From Dioscorea cayenensis subsp. rotundata (taxonomy: Eukaryota; Streptophyta; Magnoliopsida; Dioscoreales; Dioscoreaceae): DNA of 64,000 bases. Of the stretch, positions 26,515 through 42,409 are shown one piece after another; positions within the stretch are counted from its first letter, which is position 1; each line of letters begins with the position of its first letter. The stretch spans positions 21,296,345 through 21,360,344 of the forward strand of contig NC_052482.1 in assembly GCF_009730915.1 (NCBI RefSeq), given 5' to 3'. The notes below the pieces were generated by a model. It was not told where the DNA came from. It saw nothing but the letters and a program-made list of their open reading frames with translations, and searched no databases. Position numbers and translations under genes: made by a program.

Positions 26515-28372
26515 GTGATTGGTTTATGAAAACGATATATATGTGGAAGCTTTATCAATATATATATATATATATGTGTGTGTGTGGAAGCAAAGATGAG
26601 TGAGGAAATTAAGTAAAAACATATTAATTTTACAAATTAGAATTATAATTATTTATGATGCTTAGTAATTTTATTTTATTTTATTTTGAATATGGATAGA
26701 TTATTACTTATTGAGGAATTATATAAGAGATTATTGATGTGGTAAAAAAAACTTGAAAAGTTGCATAAATTGCACTCTCATCAAATATGAAAATTTACAT
26801 ATAATTATAGCAAGAATTGAGAAATTTTAATAAAAGTTATGTTTTTACTATAAAATAAAGATACAAGTCAACTATTGATTCTAAGATCATGAAAGATACA
26901 TATATTTTTTAAATTTAAAAAGTATTAATGAAGTAAGGAAAAGTATATTAAGAGATATATAGATTATAGATGCTGTTGTTTTAGAATTGATTCCTTTTTA
27001 AATTTTTATATGTATTATAAGTTATCTGTGATCAGTTAATTATAAGAGATAAATCCTATCTGAAATTATTAATACAGTGACAAAAAGTGCATTGAAAGAT
27101 GCTATTATTTGAGAGATAATTCCTTTGTTAATTCTATAAGTATTTTAGTGATGTGTATATATATAATTACAAGAGACAAAAGCTATTTGCCACTCAAAAT
27201 AAAAAAAACTTTGTAAATCCTTATGTACATGGTATAATTTTCTACACAAATTCTTATGGCAATCTTTTGTTATATGGTGTTGATAAGCAAGAGAAAAGTG
27301 ACGATAGCTATAAATGTAAATTCTTTTGTTTTTTAATACGAATAAACTATGTTAAAGGTGTGCATATATAGGAGTGAAGTCAGTATACCTTTATGCTTGT
27401 GTCTTTATTTTACATGAGCTAATGTTTAAACTTGTTCATTAATAAGACATGAACACTCTAGATAAAAGATTCGGCTTCAATAGACCAAAAAGTTATTAAC
27501 TTTTTAAGTAAATTTTATGAAATCCTCTCTGATAATCATAGTTTAAAAAAATAATTAGTTGAAAGGTAAAAATTCACGAATGACAAATTTATGATTTTCT
27601 AATAAAAATTCTACCTAAACTCATCCCTTCATAATATTGACAAGCAAGATGAAAGCAGAAAATCCTTTAAGAGAAAAGAAAAAACATGTAATTTTATTTG
27701 CAATTAACACTCCTCAAAGCCATTCATGGTATAAACACTTTAAGATGAAAGTAAGAAATCAAGTTAATAACTTAAAATTATACACAAACATTTATGAGAT
27801 TTGGTAATTTTGCCAATTTCCTTCCCTTATGAGCAATAGAATCAAAAGAAGAATTATAAGTAATAAATTCTCACATCTATTGCTTTATATATAACTATCG
27901 CAAAACAAACATTGAAATTTGCAAATTTTCATAAAAGTCTTCTTCGTAATTAAAAATATCATAAAGACAAAAATTTAAAGGAAAAAAAATCTTAATTCAC
28001 TAAAAATACTAAAAAAAATGCACATATGTCACTCATGTACATACACACATTCTCTAGTATCATTTCACGTTTGATCACATGAAGTCAATCATGGGACACA
28101 ATCCTAAGTCTGATCTAAAGAACTCCAAACTTTGATTGCCAGATAATAAGATTCGGAAATGCAGTTAGTATGTAATTTATATTATAATAATATGTTGTTT
28201 ATATATATATATATATATATAAACATTAGTCTTATTAGAGTAGAAGGAAGGAGGATCTTGCTTTTTTCTATGCTTGTGGGTGTGCATGGGTTCTTGTGAG
28301 CTTTTTCCTCATTAGGGTTTGAGACACACTTTGCTGCTGTGTTTTATCTTCTTTTCTTCTTTCTTGTTTCTT

Positions 28373-28409
<37 letters not shown>

Positions 28410-28854
28410 CTAGAAAGTTAAAGTAATGAGCATCTTCTTTTACATCAGGAATAGTTTGCAATGAATGAGCTTGCATGCCAACAAGGCTTATATATCTACT
28501 CTTAATTAATTTGCTTCAAAATCTTAGTCTCATTTTGTTTTCTTTAATTAGATTAAATTAATGAAGAGGTGGATCATGAGTGAGAGATGAAAAATAATAA
28601 AATATAGAAAATGGCAAAGTGAATCAGAGTTGGAATAAGATTCCATACATTTGTTAATTGGTCATGTTTATTTAATTGCATGATCTTGTTCCATTGAGAT
28701 TCAAAAGAGAATGTCCAAGTGTTGTTGAATGTGCAATGAGGATGTTGACATTATATGTGATGATGCATAAGGGACATATATGTTATAAGTTGGCAAATTA
28801 ATTAATTATAAAAAATGCATGAAATGAAGAAGAGTTTGTGTTGTTCATGAATTG

Positions 28855-28895
<41 letters not shown>

Positions 28896-29306
28896 TGATT
28901 AGATGAGGAAGCCTATGTCATAACACACTAGTGATTTGATTGAAGACTAATATGTTTTGATTCATTGCTTGGACTCGTCACTTTGATATTGACATTTGAC
29001 ATTGTTTGGACCAAGTGCGGCTTGATAGCTTCATTTAATCATTTACCTTTTTTTTTTTATTATTTCTTATATATAGATATCTATATACACACATACACGT
29101 GTTTTTATCTTAATTAAGATAGAGAGAGATGTTGCGCATTTCACTTCTTTGTATATATGAATCATAAAGTTCAGTGTGTATTGAAAGAGATTTATTATTT
29201 AAAAATAATAATAACAAGACAGTATACCTTTTCGATTAAAAATGATAGTTTTGATAATATAAAAATTAATAATCTTTTTGTTTATTGACATTTGATTCCA
29301 GCATAA
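24589..29306. other. AT-rich gene desert, left part
   Basis: Begins with the Dof 3' region (a CGAT-repeat stretch near 24596-24612). No supportable gene follows. It holds microsatellites: (TTA)n 24926-24942, (AC)n then (AT)n 25150-25182, (GA)n 25661-25678, CCAG units 25812-25836, (CTTT) 26190-26220, (TTA)n 26474-26510, and (AT)n 28201-28220, 28377-28404 and 28857-28871. GC-poor throughout. The 105-codon minus-strand frame at 25742-26059 crosses the CCAG and GA repeats and lacks family features. Confidence 0.6.
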
Positions 29307-29410
29307 GATTTTTGTGTTTTACCGAAAATAAGAGTTCAAGTCAAACTCACACAAAATAAAGGTACGACTGCGTTGAGATGGTAATGTTATATATGTGCAT
29401 ATCCCTGACG
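29307..29410. repeat. Dispersed repeat, copy 2 (possible SINE remnant)
   Basis: Counterpart of 19324-19425 in the same orientation: GATTTTTGTGTTTTACCGA, GAGTTCAAGTC, AAACTCACACAAAATAAAGG, GTTGAGATGGTAATG. Two diverged copies about 10 kb apart suggest a dispersed family rather than a local duplication. Confidence 0.4.
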
Positions 29411-32400
29411 TGGCTTGTCTATATATATATATGATAAAAAATATTAATTAAATTATTGTAAAATATTATAAATGAAGATATTTATCAATATTAATTGGAA
29501 TATATATATATATATAGCTTTGTAAAGCAACAATTTAATATAAAGACTAGTATAGGATAATATAGATATATAATGTAATATCATGATATATCTAACACTA
29601 CATGCCAAACCTTATTTTGATATAATTACTAAATAAATATCTTTACTCTGAAAAATTAAAGAGATTTTTATTGTGAAAATCCTGTGAAATGTATATCATA
29701 AAAATAAATGTATGAATATAATCATGTACTTAATTTTAGAACAAGAAAATTTTCATTAATTATATGAATAGTAAGAAATTCTATACTCCACTTTAAATTT
29801 TTATTTAATTTTTTTATTTACAATAAATTTTTTTATTTTTTATTTAGAATCAAACTGAATGTTTTACAAATAATTTATAGTTTATGATAAAAGTAAGCAT
29901 ATGCCTATAACTAAGAAAATTAATAAATAGAGAGGTAAATGTTAAACTTTATTTATAGAATTTTATAGAGATTTAAAGAAATAGAGAGAGAAAAGAATAT
30001 AAGAGTACGTATTGACACTAGATCTCTTGTGTAAAATATTAATTTCAAAAATGACCTGAAATTAAATCCTAAAACTCATATAAAATAAAAAATATAAATA
30101 TATTAAAATATTAATTTTATATTTATGTATGTGCCTCATTGTTTTTAATATTTTATCCACTGTAATATGATAATGATATTCACTAGATTCCAAGGAAAAT
30201 TTTCAAGAAACTATGCTCATTAAGGCAGACAAGGTCAACACCTTTATTTTATTTTATTTTTTCTCTTGAATGTATTGTTAAATATGTGGTGCATGGGCAT
30301 AATAAACTATATATATCTCTTAGATATTTACTGTTAATATCAGTGCAGTTTATTATACTGCAATTCAAGATACAAATCTGTGTTACTGTATATAAATGTA
30401 TAACAAATTAAATGAAGTGATATTTACATGGATGTAGGAAGATGACATGACCACATGGATTAATTATTTTCTAGTGAACCAGCAATAATCATCATGCAAA
30501 ACCAAACACTTGCGGATGGTTGACAAGATAAATTAATATAATATTAACAAATGTAATAATTTTTTTAAGTGTAATTTTACAGTTAATTCTTTCACTTTAT
30601 CCCAATTTTATATTGATCTTTTTAAAGTAATTAAAAAAAAGTTTCACTTTGGTCAATGGATTGCAGCATAATAAAATGTCATCAAAAGACTAAAATTAAT
30701 ACATCTATGTTATTTAAATATATTATTTTAAAAAAAATAGTAGATAAACGGCTCAAAATACATTTGAAAGACAAAACAAACTGTACAAATACAATACAAA
30801 TAAATTATAATATTTGCATATATAATAGTACAAAAGAGAGTGATCCATCTTGTGGAGATTAATATAACAAATAGTAAGACTCTATGTATAATGTATTTTT
30901 TAAAATATTTTCTAAGATGTCCGTAGAATTTAAATTTAAGAATATTTCATAATAACAGTAAGATTTCTCATACAATACCTAACAATATTTAATAGTATTT
31001 AATAATATATTAATTAAACAGATTACGTACACACTTTTATAAATAACAATGATTAGATCATAATTTAACAGCTATCATCCTCGTTTTATTGTTTTAAAAA
31101 AACTAATAACACACTTAAAAAACTTATTATAAATGTATATATATATATATATATATATAAAAGGGAAAAAATAAGGGGAGTGGAGAAACTGTTATACTTG
31201 ATGGTTGATTAAGACCAAAGTATAATGACATCAATTGAAAGGGTGGGAATGGTGCAGGGTGATATCACTAACATGTGCATTTCCTTTCCTTTCCTTTCCT
31301 TTCCTTTCCTTTGCACTTATCTTTTAGAAAGACATAGTCCAATAATACTCTCCAAGTCCCAAAACCTTTGTCTCAAAATCAATTGGAATCTATCCAAGGA
31401 TGTGATAGATGTTGCAGATACTCAAGTATATTCCATCACTTTTTAAGACATTAAAAACAAAAAAATCAAAAGAAACAATTCAATAAAGTTTAAAAACTCA
31501 ACTAATTTTTTTGTGTGTGTGCATTATAATCAGGCAAAAGAAAAAAGAACCAATTTCAGCCACTTCATTTGTCCATGGAAAAATACAAGAGATTTGCTCT
31601 CCTTTTTCTTTTTTTCTTTTTTTCATTTGAATCAAAAGAAATGTGGCGAAAACATTTGCAAGTTGATGTTAGGTCTAGTTGATGATGCAAGGGATAAGAG
31701 AAGCAAACCTTATCACTACTTCTACAAAGCAGGCAAAGTCCAATATGCTAACTTATCTCCATTTGATAAAAAGGCAAAATAAACATAGTAAAGAATTGGC
31801 ACAACAAAAATAAAATCAATGTGATAAAAAAATACTTTACCTAATAAAGAAAATAAAGCTCAGCCACACATTACATTTTTGCTTCATAAAAGTAGTGATC
31901 ACTTTCAAATAAGAAAAAGTAGTTATCACATTACATTTTACTCTGCTCATATAAATCAGATATTTCTTTCATTTGTGTTTAATAACAGATTCAAAAGACA
32001 GATCATCTGATTTGTTTCATACCCTCTGAGAATACAAGACACCTGCTAAGCCTGAAGCATTTTTCATGGGGTATTTCAGTACTAGTTCAGCAAAAAAAGC
32101 ACAAAATAGAATAATAATAATTTGCTCATAAGTCATCATATATTGTCTGACCAATCCTCTTCTTGCAATGAAGTAGTCATGAGGGGTTTGGGAAAAGAAC
32201 AACTTGGTAAAAATAGATAAATGACGGAACCATCACAGTTCTTGAACCATCTCAAAATTTGATTACCACAAACAATAGAAAACTCTGAGAGACAGACCAT
32301 TAGTCTTAAAGATTCTAAATAGAAAAAGAAGATGGTCTTTTGAGTTACAAAGAGAAAAAAAAAACACACACACAAAATGAAACATTCAGCTACAGCATTT

Positions 32401-32416
32401 CCATCTGAAACTTAGA
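29411..32416. other. AT-rich gene desert, right part
   Basis: No supportable gene. Contains (AT)n at 31137-31158, a CTTTC pentanucleotide array at about 31281-31311, and the 3' untranslated region of eL36 toward the right end. Small open frames at 31225-31446 and 31513-31782 are simple-sequence or AT-driven and do not match a family I know. Confidence 0.55.
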
Positions 32417-34645
<2,229 letters not shown>

Positions 34646-34925
34646 CTCTCCGATCCCCAACTCTATATAGCAAACAAATAAAAAAACAACACCTTTGTCA
34701 TCAAAACAGCACAAAATGTGATCACTGATGGACTCTGAATTAAAGCACGCATGCTGAATCAATGGAAAAAAATGGCAGACAACTGAGATCTAACAATCCA
34801 AAGTTTCCATGCTGATTTTTAAACATTCTGAGCTAAGATTTTGAAATTAGAACACCAAACACATGGAAATCAATGTTAAATGGCGATAATACGCGAATGA
34901 AATAGAGCAAAATCGTGAATCATAC

Positions 34926-35155
34926 CTCTGCGAAAACCCTAGCGGGCAGCGGCGAACAAGAACCCTAATTTCCTGCTTAGCCGAATATATATACAGGTGT
35001 TGAGGAGCAGGAAATGACTAAACTACCCAAGATCTGGACCGTCAGATAGTGACGCTCGATTACTAGATCTTACGGTTCAGATCGGTTGCAACTGAATAGA
35101 AGCTTATGGGCCTTTTTCTATGTTAAGCCCGACTAACGTGTTTGGTTTATGGGCC
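34926..35155 (-). promoter_or_regulatory. eL36 promoter and leader exon
   Basis: Typical plant ribosomal-protein promoter, read right to left. Two site II elements (TGGGCC/GGCCCA) lie at 35150-35155 and 35107-35112, a TATA-like ATATATATA at 34985-34993, then telo-boxes at 34971-34978 (AACCCTAA) and 34934-34942 (AAACCCTAG). A short untranslated exon ends at the donor GCAGAG|GTATG (34926), and the leader intron ends at 34663. Site II plus telo-box is the known combination co-regulating translation genes in dividing cells. Confidence 0.75.
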
Positions 35156-35870
35156 TGATGACTTTCAATTGCTCTGTGAGATCCATAATAATACTCTAAT
35201 CGATACTACTGCCTGGTTATATTATTGGGGGAAAAAAATAAATCTTTTTTTATATTTTTTTATAAAAAAAATAATTTAATATAATTTTTCAAATCAAAAT
35301 AAAAAAATTATAATGAATTTTTAAAGTGAAGAGGTCAATGTGGTTGACGCCTTTATTTTCATGCATTATTTTGAGATATATATATATATATATATATATA
35401 CTTTTTATTTAAAAAAATTAGGTCTCTTTAAAAAAATATTGAAAAAATTAGGCAAATCATTTCATTGACTATACCATGTCCAAAGTAACCGTATGAGTTA
35501 GCTAGGAATGTGAGAAGCAAAGTTTGATTTTAGTTTGATTAATTAGGGATGCAATTTAGGCAAATGAAAATGCTTTGGGATCACTTGTACTATTAAATTA
35601 AAAAAAACTGCTTAATTATATTTAAAAAAATAATATTTATAATTTATTTTATGATAAAATTGTGAATAATAATTTTTTTAATAATAATTATAATTTCATA
35701 ATAAATTTTACATAGGGAACAGACTAACACCTTTGTTTTCATGTGTTATCTTAACATATATATATATATAATTTTTTTAATGAAAACACTTGGCCAGGGT
35801 TATTTAATATATTAAAGTTTTTTAATCTTAAAAATATATAACATTTCATTAACTAACCCAATTATATATA

Positions 35871-36029
35871 CTAACCACAAGAGGGGAGAACGAGAGTAAT
35901 CCTCACACAGAAATCCTATAGGGGACCCTAAATATGAATTATAAACTGAGAGGTTCGAACTCGAGACCTCTCACTTATAATCATGGGTAGTTACCATTGG
36001 GCTAGCCCAAGGTTCCCTAACCACAAGAG
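35871..36029 (-). mobile_element. tRNA-derived SINE with 13-bp target duplications
   Basis: The element body (35884-36016, about 133 bp) is flanked by perfect 13-base direct repeats CTAACCACAAGAG at 35871-35883 and 36017-36029. Read on the minus strand it opens with AGGGAACCTTGGGC, then an A box TAGCCCAATGG (fits TRGCNNARYGG), and about 35 bases later a B box GAGTTCGAACC. These are the RNA polymerase III promoter parts of a tRNA-derived SINE. There is no long poly-A/T tail. Perfect target duplications suggest a fairly recent insertion. Confidence 0.85.
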
Positions 36030-38342
36030 TTAGTCAAATTGATTTAATGTTAGAGTATGAGTTAACTTTGATTAATTTTGGTGTTATGATTGCTCAATGA
36101 AAAAGTCTTAAAAGTTACTTAGTTATATCAAGTAAGAAAAGAAAAATCTTAGAAAAATATCTTAAGAATCATACTTTATGGTTAACACATCACACTTTGA
36201 CAACAACCAAACGTACCAATTTAAATCAACCTCGTGGCATAAATATAATCCCAATAAATTATATTTAACTTAACTTCATTAATTAAAATTGTATTATTTT
36301 TCCTCATTAGTCATCTACAAGTTTGAATATATACATATGTATATCAATATAGTTGGAGTGTAATTGTAAGCAAAGAAAATATAATATAAGCTTTAGCTCA
36401 ACCCACCTTGACTTCTTGTTTGTCTTATTTTCACAAATAATAAAGAATAATTAAAAAGATTAGTTTAAATTGCACTCATTTGGGTGATGTTATTGTTTAT
36501 GTTTTTCTCTTATTCTCAACGCGTGGGAAAATTATAAATCAAAGCTTTTATTAATATAATATATATACGCGTGGGATTTTGTTACTTTATTTAAAATAAA
36601 CTAACCTAACATAAAATTAATAAAGTAATTATATTTTAGTATTAAATAATGAAATTTAGTAGCAAGTTTTATTTTAACATAATAAAATAATAAATTTCGT
36701 ACGGAAAAGATGAATAAGAATTGTTAATCAAAAGATTGTAAAAAAGCACATTGTAACTTTATTCCAAAAACAAGCAAATTGAGTGCATGTAACTCAAAAC
36801 ATCATAATCTCATAACTTTATTCCAAAAAGGATGGTTGAATTTTTCTCACCAAGAGAGGCAAAGAATGTTTAATCAAAGTATAAATTTCATTATTTTTTT
36901 ATTATTCTCATTATACATACACACACATATATAATATATTTATATATATTAAGTGGGTCTTCTTGGAATATTGAATAGATATTATTATTTTAATAAAACG
37001 GTCTTGGATGGTGAACGGGTTGTCGGATCCGATAAGTGTGAACAAGGATCCGATTAAGATGTCGGATTCGGACTTTGTTGAGTGTTTGACTGTATTCCAT
37101 TTGACGCAGTGGAGGGGTATGGTCACTTCCGGTGAGAATAACAATTAATTTTATTTATTTATTTATTTATTACTATTATTATTTTTTAGAATAATTAGGA
37201 GTTCGCGTGATTCCCTTGTTTAATACTTTAATACATAATAAATGTTTTTACTTGCCGCCCCCTAAGAAATGGAAAAATTACATGTTATTTTTATCACTTA
37301 CAGCATAAATATCTCATAATTTCTGATTTTGTTTTATTTTATTTTTTCATTTTTGGTGTTAGGTGTTTTCAGCATCTGTTATATATATATATATATATTT
37401 AAATAATAGATAGATGATTGATAATTTCATATCAACAAAAATAAACATAGTTTTTTTATTATAGATAAGAGTTTAATCATCATAATCTCCATGATTTTAT
37501 TGTAATTTAAACTTTTGATTTTTTTAAAATAATTTTTATGTATGAACTATGAAGTTAAAATAAATGTGTGCAAATACATAACACATTTAAATAAGTATAT
37601 ATATATATATATTGAAAATTGAATAAACTTCATTCATTCAATAAAGTGAAGAAGTACAGACCAATAAGTAAAACACTTTGAATAAAAAAATACAAAAGAC
37701 AATAATCCATGAAAACTAACAAATAATAAACAATTAAAATAATTAAAACATAAATCAAACAAGAGCGACATAAATACAAAACACTGGTAAACAACTAGAG
37801 AGGGCTCTAGTTCACTTATATGTCTAAATATCAAATAAGTAGGTTAAAACAAATAAATTTAAATAATATTTTTCCAATAAATTATACCAACATATTCACA
37901 TATAATATCAAACGGCTAAAGATTATGAACAAAAGTTTTATACATGATAAAACAAAAATATTATTGTAAAAGCAACTAATAACTCATCCTCAATATAAAT
38001 ATATATATATATATATTTCTATAGTTATATTATAAGTATAAAGAGAATAATTAAAATATTTACTAAACACCATGAGTCCTCTTATCTCTTATTATTTTTC
38101 TATATCAACAAATATACACATGAGGGGGTATTTATAGGCTTACAAGAGTTGAATGAATGGTCATAATTAATTTGATTTGATGGTTTAAAATACCACTGAG
38201 TATGTGGAATAGTAATAGTACTAGTAGTTGATACAATGCGGCGGTTGCTATAGTAATACTAATCTGCTACAATCTTATTGCTACAGTGACATCAATTTAT
38301 AATATTCATAACATATATATATATGAGGTTGAATATCCTACG

Positions 38343-38440
38343 AACCATTAGATTTGAATCCAACGATGATAAATTATTTGAGAAATAATAGCACTGTGCT
38401 TATAAACAATACAATCTCATTTCTACTGGACCTACAGCAG
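38343..38440. repeat. Possible MITE-like fragment
   Basis: Contains ACCATTAGATTTGAATCCAACG followed by AATAATAGCACTGTGCTTATA, which recalls the CCGTTGGATT/ACAGT words of the elements near 19.6 and 59.7 kb. Similarity is partial and termini are unclear. Confidence 0.25.
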
Positions 38441-38867
38441 TACAAGAACCAATTAAACTAAACAAAACCGGAAAAACATGATACCAACCCGTTTGTTCAA
38501 AGCACACTCATTGGTTACTGTTTCGATCATGTTCATGAACATATCTCTCTATCTATCTCCTTTTTAGTGTCTCTCTACCTTTATAAATTATGGGGACGTT
38601 AAGGAGAATTGCTATAAGGGATTTATCAGGTAGTTTTTTGAAAAAAAAAAATGAGGATTTTTTTTAAGTAATATCGTTATTAAAACGGATGGAGGTAACT
38701 TCACCGGTACAGAGGTGACGGTATCCACACAACAGTAAAATAAGGACACTGCGAAGCTCTCTTCTCCTCTGCGAACGGCGCATGATTAGGCCACCGTGAG
38801 CCGTTCGGAGTGGCGGAGGAGTCGCCGGAGACGAAGAGAAGGGGGCATCATCGGATTATAGAGGAAG

Positions 38868-41490
38868 ATGGGCCAGGGGGTGAGCTGCAGCCGCTCGAGT
38901 TATGAGCATGAGTTCTTCACCGCCGTGCAGTCAGGCGATCTAGAATTGGTGGAGCTTGCCCTCCGGAGAGACCCGGAGATGGTGTTTCAGACCACCATCT
39001 ATGACCGCCTCTCCGCCCTGCACATCGCCGCTGCTAATGGCCGCGTCGAGGTCTGTCGCCTTTTATCCTCACTTTTCTTTTCAGCATTTTTTTGGTTTTT
39101 CTTTTTGGAGGGTTTTGATTCTCTTTTTTTCTTTGTGTTTTTCAGGTTATTTGTATGATTTTAGACCAATCTGGAAATCCTGATTTGTTGAACCGGCATA
39201 AACAAGTATGATTTCTTCATAAAAATTGGATCTTTTATTCCTTTACCTTTTTCAAATTTGTTGTGCATAAAGATGTGATTTTTATTGGTTTTTCTTTAAT
39301 TTAGACTCCGTTGATGTTGGCTGCAATGCATGGGAAGGTCGCCTGCGTGCATAAGCTTCTCCAGGCTGGTGCTAATGTATGTAAAATTTTAAAATCTCAA
39401 CTTTTTGTTGTTTTTATTTTAGTGTTTTGTCATTTGAGTTGATGGAAGTTTGATCTGGTATGGTTTGTGTTTGTATTAGATCTTGATGTTTGATTCACTG
39501 CATGGGAGGACTTGCTTGCATTATGCTGCTTATTATGGGCATTCAGATTGCTTGCAAGTCATTTTAGATGCTGCCCGTTCCAGTCCTGTTACTGATTCTT
39601 GGTAGGAGTTCATTACAGAGCAGTGGATGCTTCTAATTAATTGAGATGTTGAGAATTTGATCATCATTTGAATCTTTTGTTCATTCGTTTTTGTTTTATA
39701 ATGTTGAATTACAGGGGGTTCACACGCTTTGTGAATGTCAGAGATGATACTGGCGCAACACCTTTGCACCTTGCTGCGAGACATAGACGGCCGAATTGTG
39801 TCCATATTCTACTGGAGAATGGAGCTCTTTCATGTGCTTCTACTGGAGGATATGGGTATTATTACTATACCATCTATTTTTTTATATTTGGTTCACTGTG
39901 TTAGTGAAGTAGCTGTTCTGATCTGAGTGATTTGAGTTTTGATTGCAGATTTCCAGGCAGCACACCTCTACACTTTGCGGCTCGTGGTGGATGCTTGGAT
40001 TGTGTTAGGGAATTGCTCGTGTGGGGAGCAGATAGGCTTCAAAGAGATTCATCTGGGTGAGCATTGTCATCCACTAGATTTTTTTTTTCTTTCAAATTAG
40101 TACATATCTTTTAATAATTATGTTGTGTTCTTCAAGAGATCTAAAGGAACTTTATTTAACCATTTTTATGTTGCACGATGATAAGTCACTTATGAAAACC
40201 TTCAATCTTCATCTTGGGGCAGTAGCATAGGATGCAATTCTGGATCTTTGGGTTTGTTTTTATGGAATTTGAACTTGTGGAGATAACCAAGATTTGCATG
40301 TGAAATGAACCATAATTAGTACATTTTACTGTTTCAGGTTTGCTCGAATTTTGTCATTGTTGAGATCAATCTTTGGATTTTTAGATGAACCTGTATCATT
40401 CATCACAATCTTTCCTATCAATATGGGATATGTGAACTATAGCTGGTGTTATGAGAGTGAGTTTCATACTTATGTGTCGGTGTTTGTTTGCAGGAGAATA
40501 CCGTTCATGATTGCTCTGAAAAAAAAACATGGGAGGTGTGCCACCCTACTTAACCCTTCATCACCGGGGCCTCTAGTTTGGCCTTCTCCATTGAAGTTTA
40601 TCAGCGAACTTGATCAAGAAGCAAAGCTTCTGCTAGAGGCTGCTCTAATGGAAGCCAACAGGGAAAGGGAGAAAAGCATCCTAAAGGGGGCAGCGTATTC
40701 GGTTCAATCCCCTATCCATTCAGATGATGGAACCGATGATAATGTCTCAGAGGTATTTCATTCTCCCTTGCATAAAGTTACAATTAACATCATTGAGCAT
40801 GTTTCATCAGGATGTTATCCTTGAGCTTTGATTCAATCTTCCAGCCTAACAAGTGTACGCAAGCTTTTAGAATAGACAAATGTGCTTCAAAGACTTTGAC
40901 ATCTGGATGAGCACTAATGGGTTGCAAAAGGCATATCCTAATCTCGATTAACTCTTTATTCTCATGATGAGAATGAGAATCAATACTCTTATTCTTTCCA
41001 GGATATTGAAGTATCGTGTGCCGTGTGTCCACTTGTATTTTTTGTTATTTCGATCAAAACTCTTGAATGTTTTGTCATTTGATTCATGATGAGTGCCTCC
41101 TTGCAGACCAGTGAATCTGAGCTCTGCTGCATCTGCTTCGACCAAGTCTGCACCATTGAGGTCCAAGCATGTGGGCATCAGATGTGTGCGCATTGCATTT
41201 TATCTCTATGCTGCCACAACAAACCTGATCCTACGACGTTGTGTGTGCCAGCTCCTCTTTGCCCGTTCTGCCGCAGTGATATAGCTCGATTGGTGGTTGT
41301 CAAGACTAAGACCCTCGACGATGGTGGAGCGGACACACCCTCGAGGTCAAGAAGATCAAGACGGTCTCGCAACCTCAGTGAGGGAAGCAACAGTTTTAAG
41401 GGTCTCTCAACCCTTGGCTCATTTACAAAGATGACAGGCCGAGGATCTGGTCTGAAAGCCGATAGTAGTGATACAACAGATAAACCATGA
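38868..41490 (+). CDS. XB3: XB3-type ankyrin-repeat RING E3 ubiquitin ligase
   Basis: Ubiquitin ligase of the XBAT31/XB3 group; rice XB3 works with the immune receptor XA21. Eight exons: 38868-39050, 39146-39205, 39305-39376, 39480-39601, 39715-39855, 39949-40056, 40494-40752, 41107-41490. All are GT/AG and in phase, giving 442 residues, close to XB3. MGQGVSC is an N-myristoylation signal. Ankyrin repeats span about residues 10-250 (LSALHIAAANGRVEV, KQTPLMLAAMHGKVACV, GATPLHLAARHRRPNCV, STPLHFAARGGCLDCV). The C3HC4-type RING is near residues 317-375 (ELCCICFDQVC, ACGHQMCAHC, CPFCR). The Ser/Arg-rich tail NLSEGSNSFKGLS is family-specific. The orthologous pathway role is inferred. No defects seen. 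Confidence 0.95.
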
Positions 41491-42409
41491 AAATTTTTGC
41501 CATTGGAATATGTCATAGTTTTGTGACCTGATCACGTCGAACTTCACAACAAAGAAATTAAAATTAAATTCTTGTGTTTTGATTTATATCTACATTGTAA
41601 ACTTCATAAACAGTGTGAGTGACAGATCATTTGATAAATGTACCATGGGGCATCATTGTGAGTCCCATTTGATTCTTTACAAGGATTTTGTCAAGTTGTG
41701 TCTGTGTCTTCTTGTTGAGGTTGTTGAGCACATGAATTTTTTCTCACATGATGATGACCTGTGAAATAAGAAAAAGCTGAAACTCTTGTGTGTATTATTT
41801 AGAAAGACATCGGCACCGAAACCTTGTGGGTCATGGAAAATGAACCAAATTCACAGGCATGTGACAGTGACCCACAAACTGAAAGGATACTGATTGTTTT
41901 CATTTTGGTTTATTTGTATGCTTGTTCTTTGTAATTTTACATATTCGTTTTTTCGGTTCGGTTAACTTGTAAGTTTGTTCTTTGTAATTTTACAAATCTT
42001 AGTAGATTTTGTATGAAGGTTAATAAATACAAAGGTCTTGAACTTGCTTTGTATGTTTGTTCTTTGTAGTTTATTCATTCATTTTTTTTCTTGGCATCTT
42101 TTGATTGGGTCAATGACAAGTGGATCATATGTCATCATCCATGAATGAGAGAAAGAAGAAGAAGAAGAAGAAGAAGAAGAAGAAGATACAAAAAGAATAA
42201 TAAAAAAACAAGAAGAAAAAGAGAAGAAGGAACTCCATTGAAACTAGAGAAAAACAGAGTTATGGGAACAATAAAATAAAACTAGAGTCAAAAGTTTCAC
42301 ATAATCCAACCAAAGAGATGCCTCAAGATCCAAACCTTTTCAATAAACAAAAACCAAAAGCTTCATACATTAACTAAAGTTTATTTCAATCAAAGCAAGA
42401 ACATTAAAG
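41491..42409. other. Convergent spacer with (AAG)n microsatellite
   Basis: 3' regions of the XB3-like gene and the small minus-strand gene. A pure AAG trinucleotide array lies at about 42154-42185. The words TTGTAATTTTAC and TTGTTCTTTGTA recur three times between 41928 and 42070, a small local duplication. No gene seen. Confidence 0.5.

Larger units (their letters stand above)
35156..38867. other. AT-rich intergenic region
   Basis: No supportable gene in 3.7 kb, apart from the SINE below. (AT)n at 35380-35400, 35757-35770, 37379-37397 and 37597-37612. The minus-strand open frame at 36911-37144 has no recognised family. From 38700 the DNA becomes GC-rich, forming the promoter and leader of the XB3-like gene. 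Confidence 0.55.

Noticed and set aside
24589-32416. LTR retroelement or other large transposon in the desert
   Set aside because: No long direct repeats, primer-binding site or polymerase-like frame could be seen; only microsatellites and short repeat remnants.
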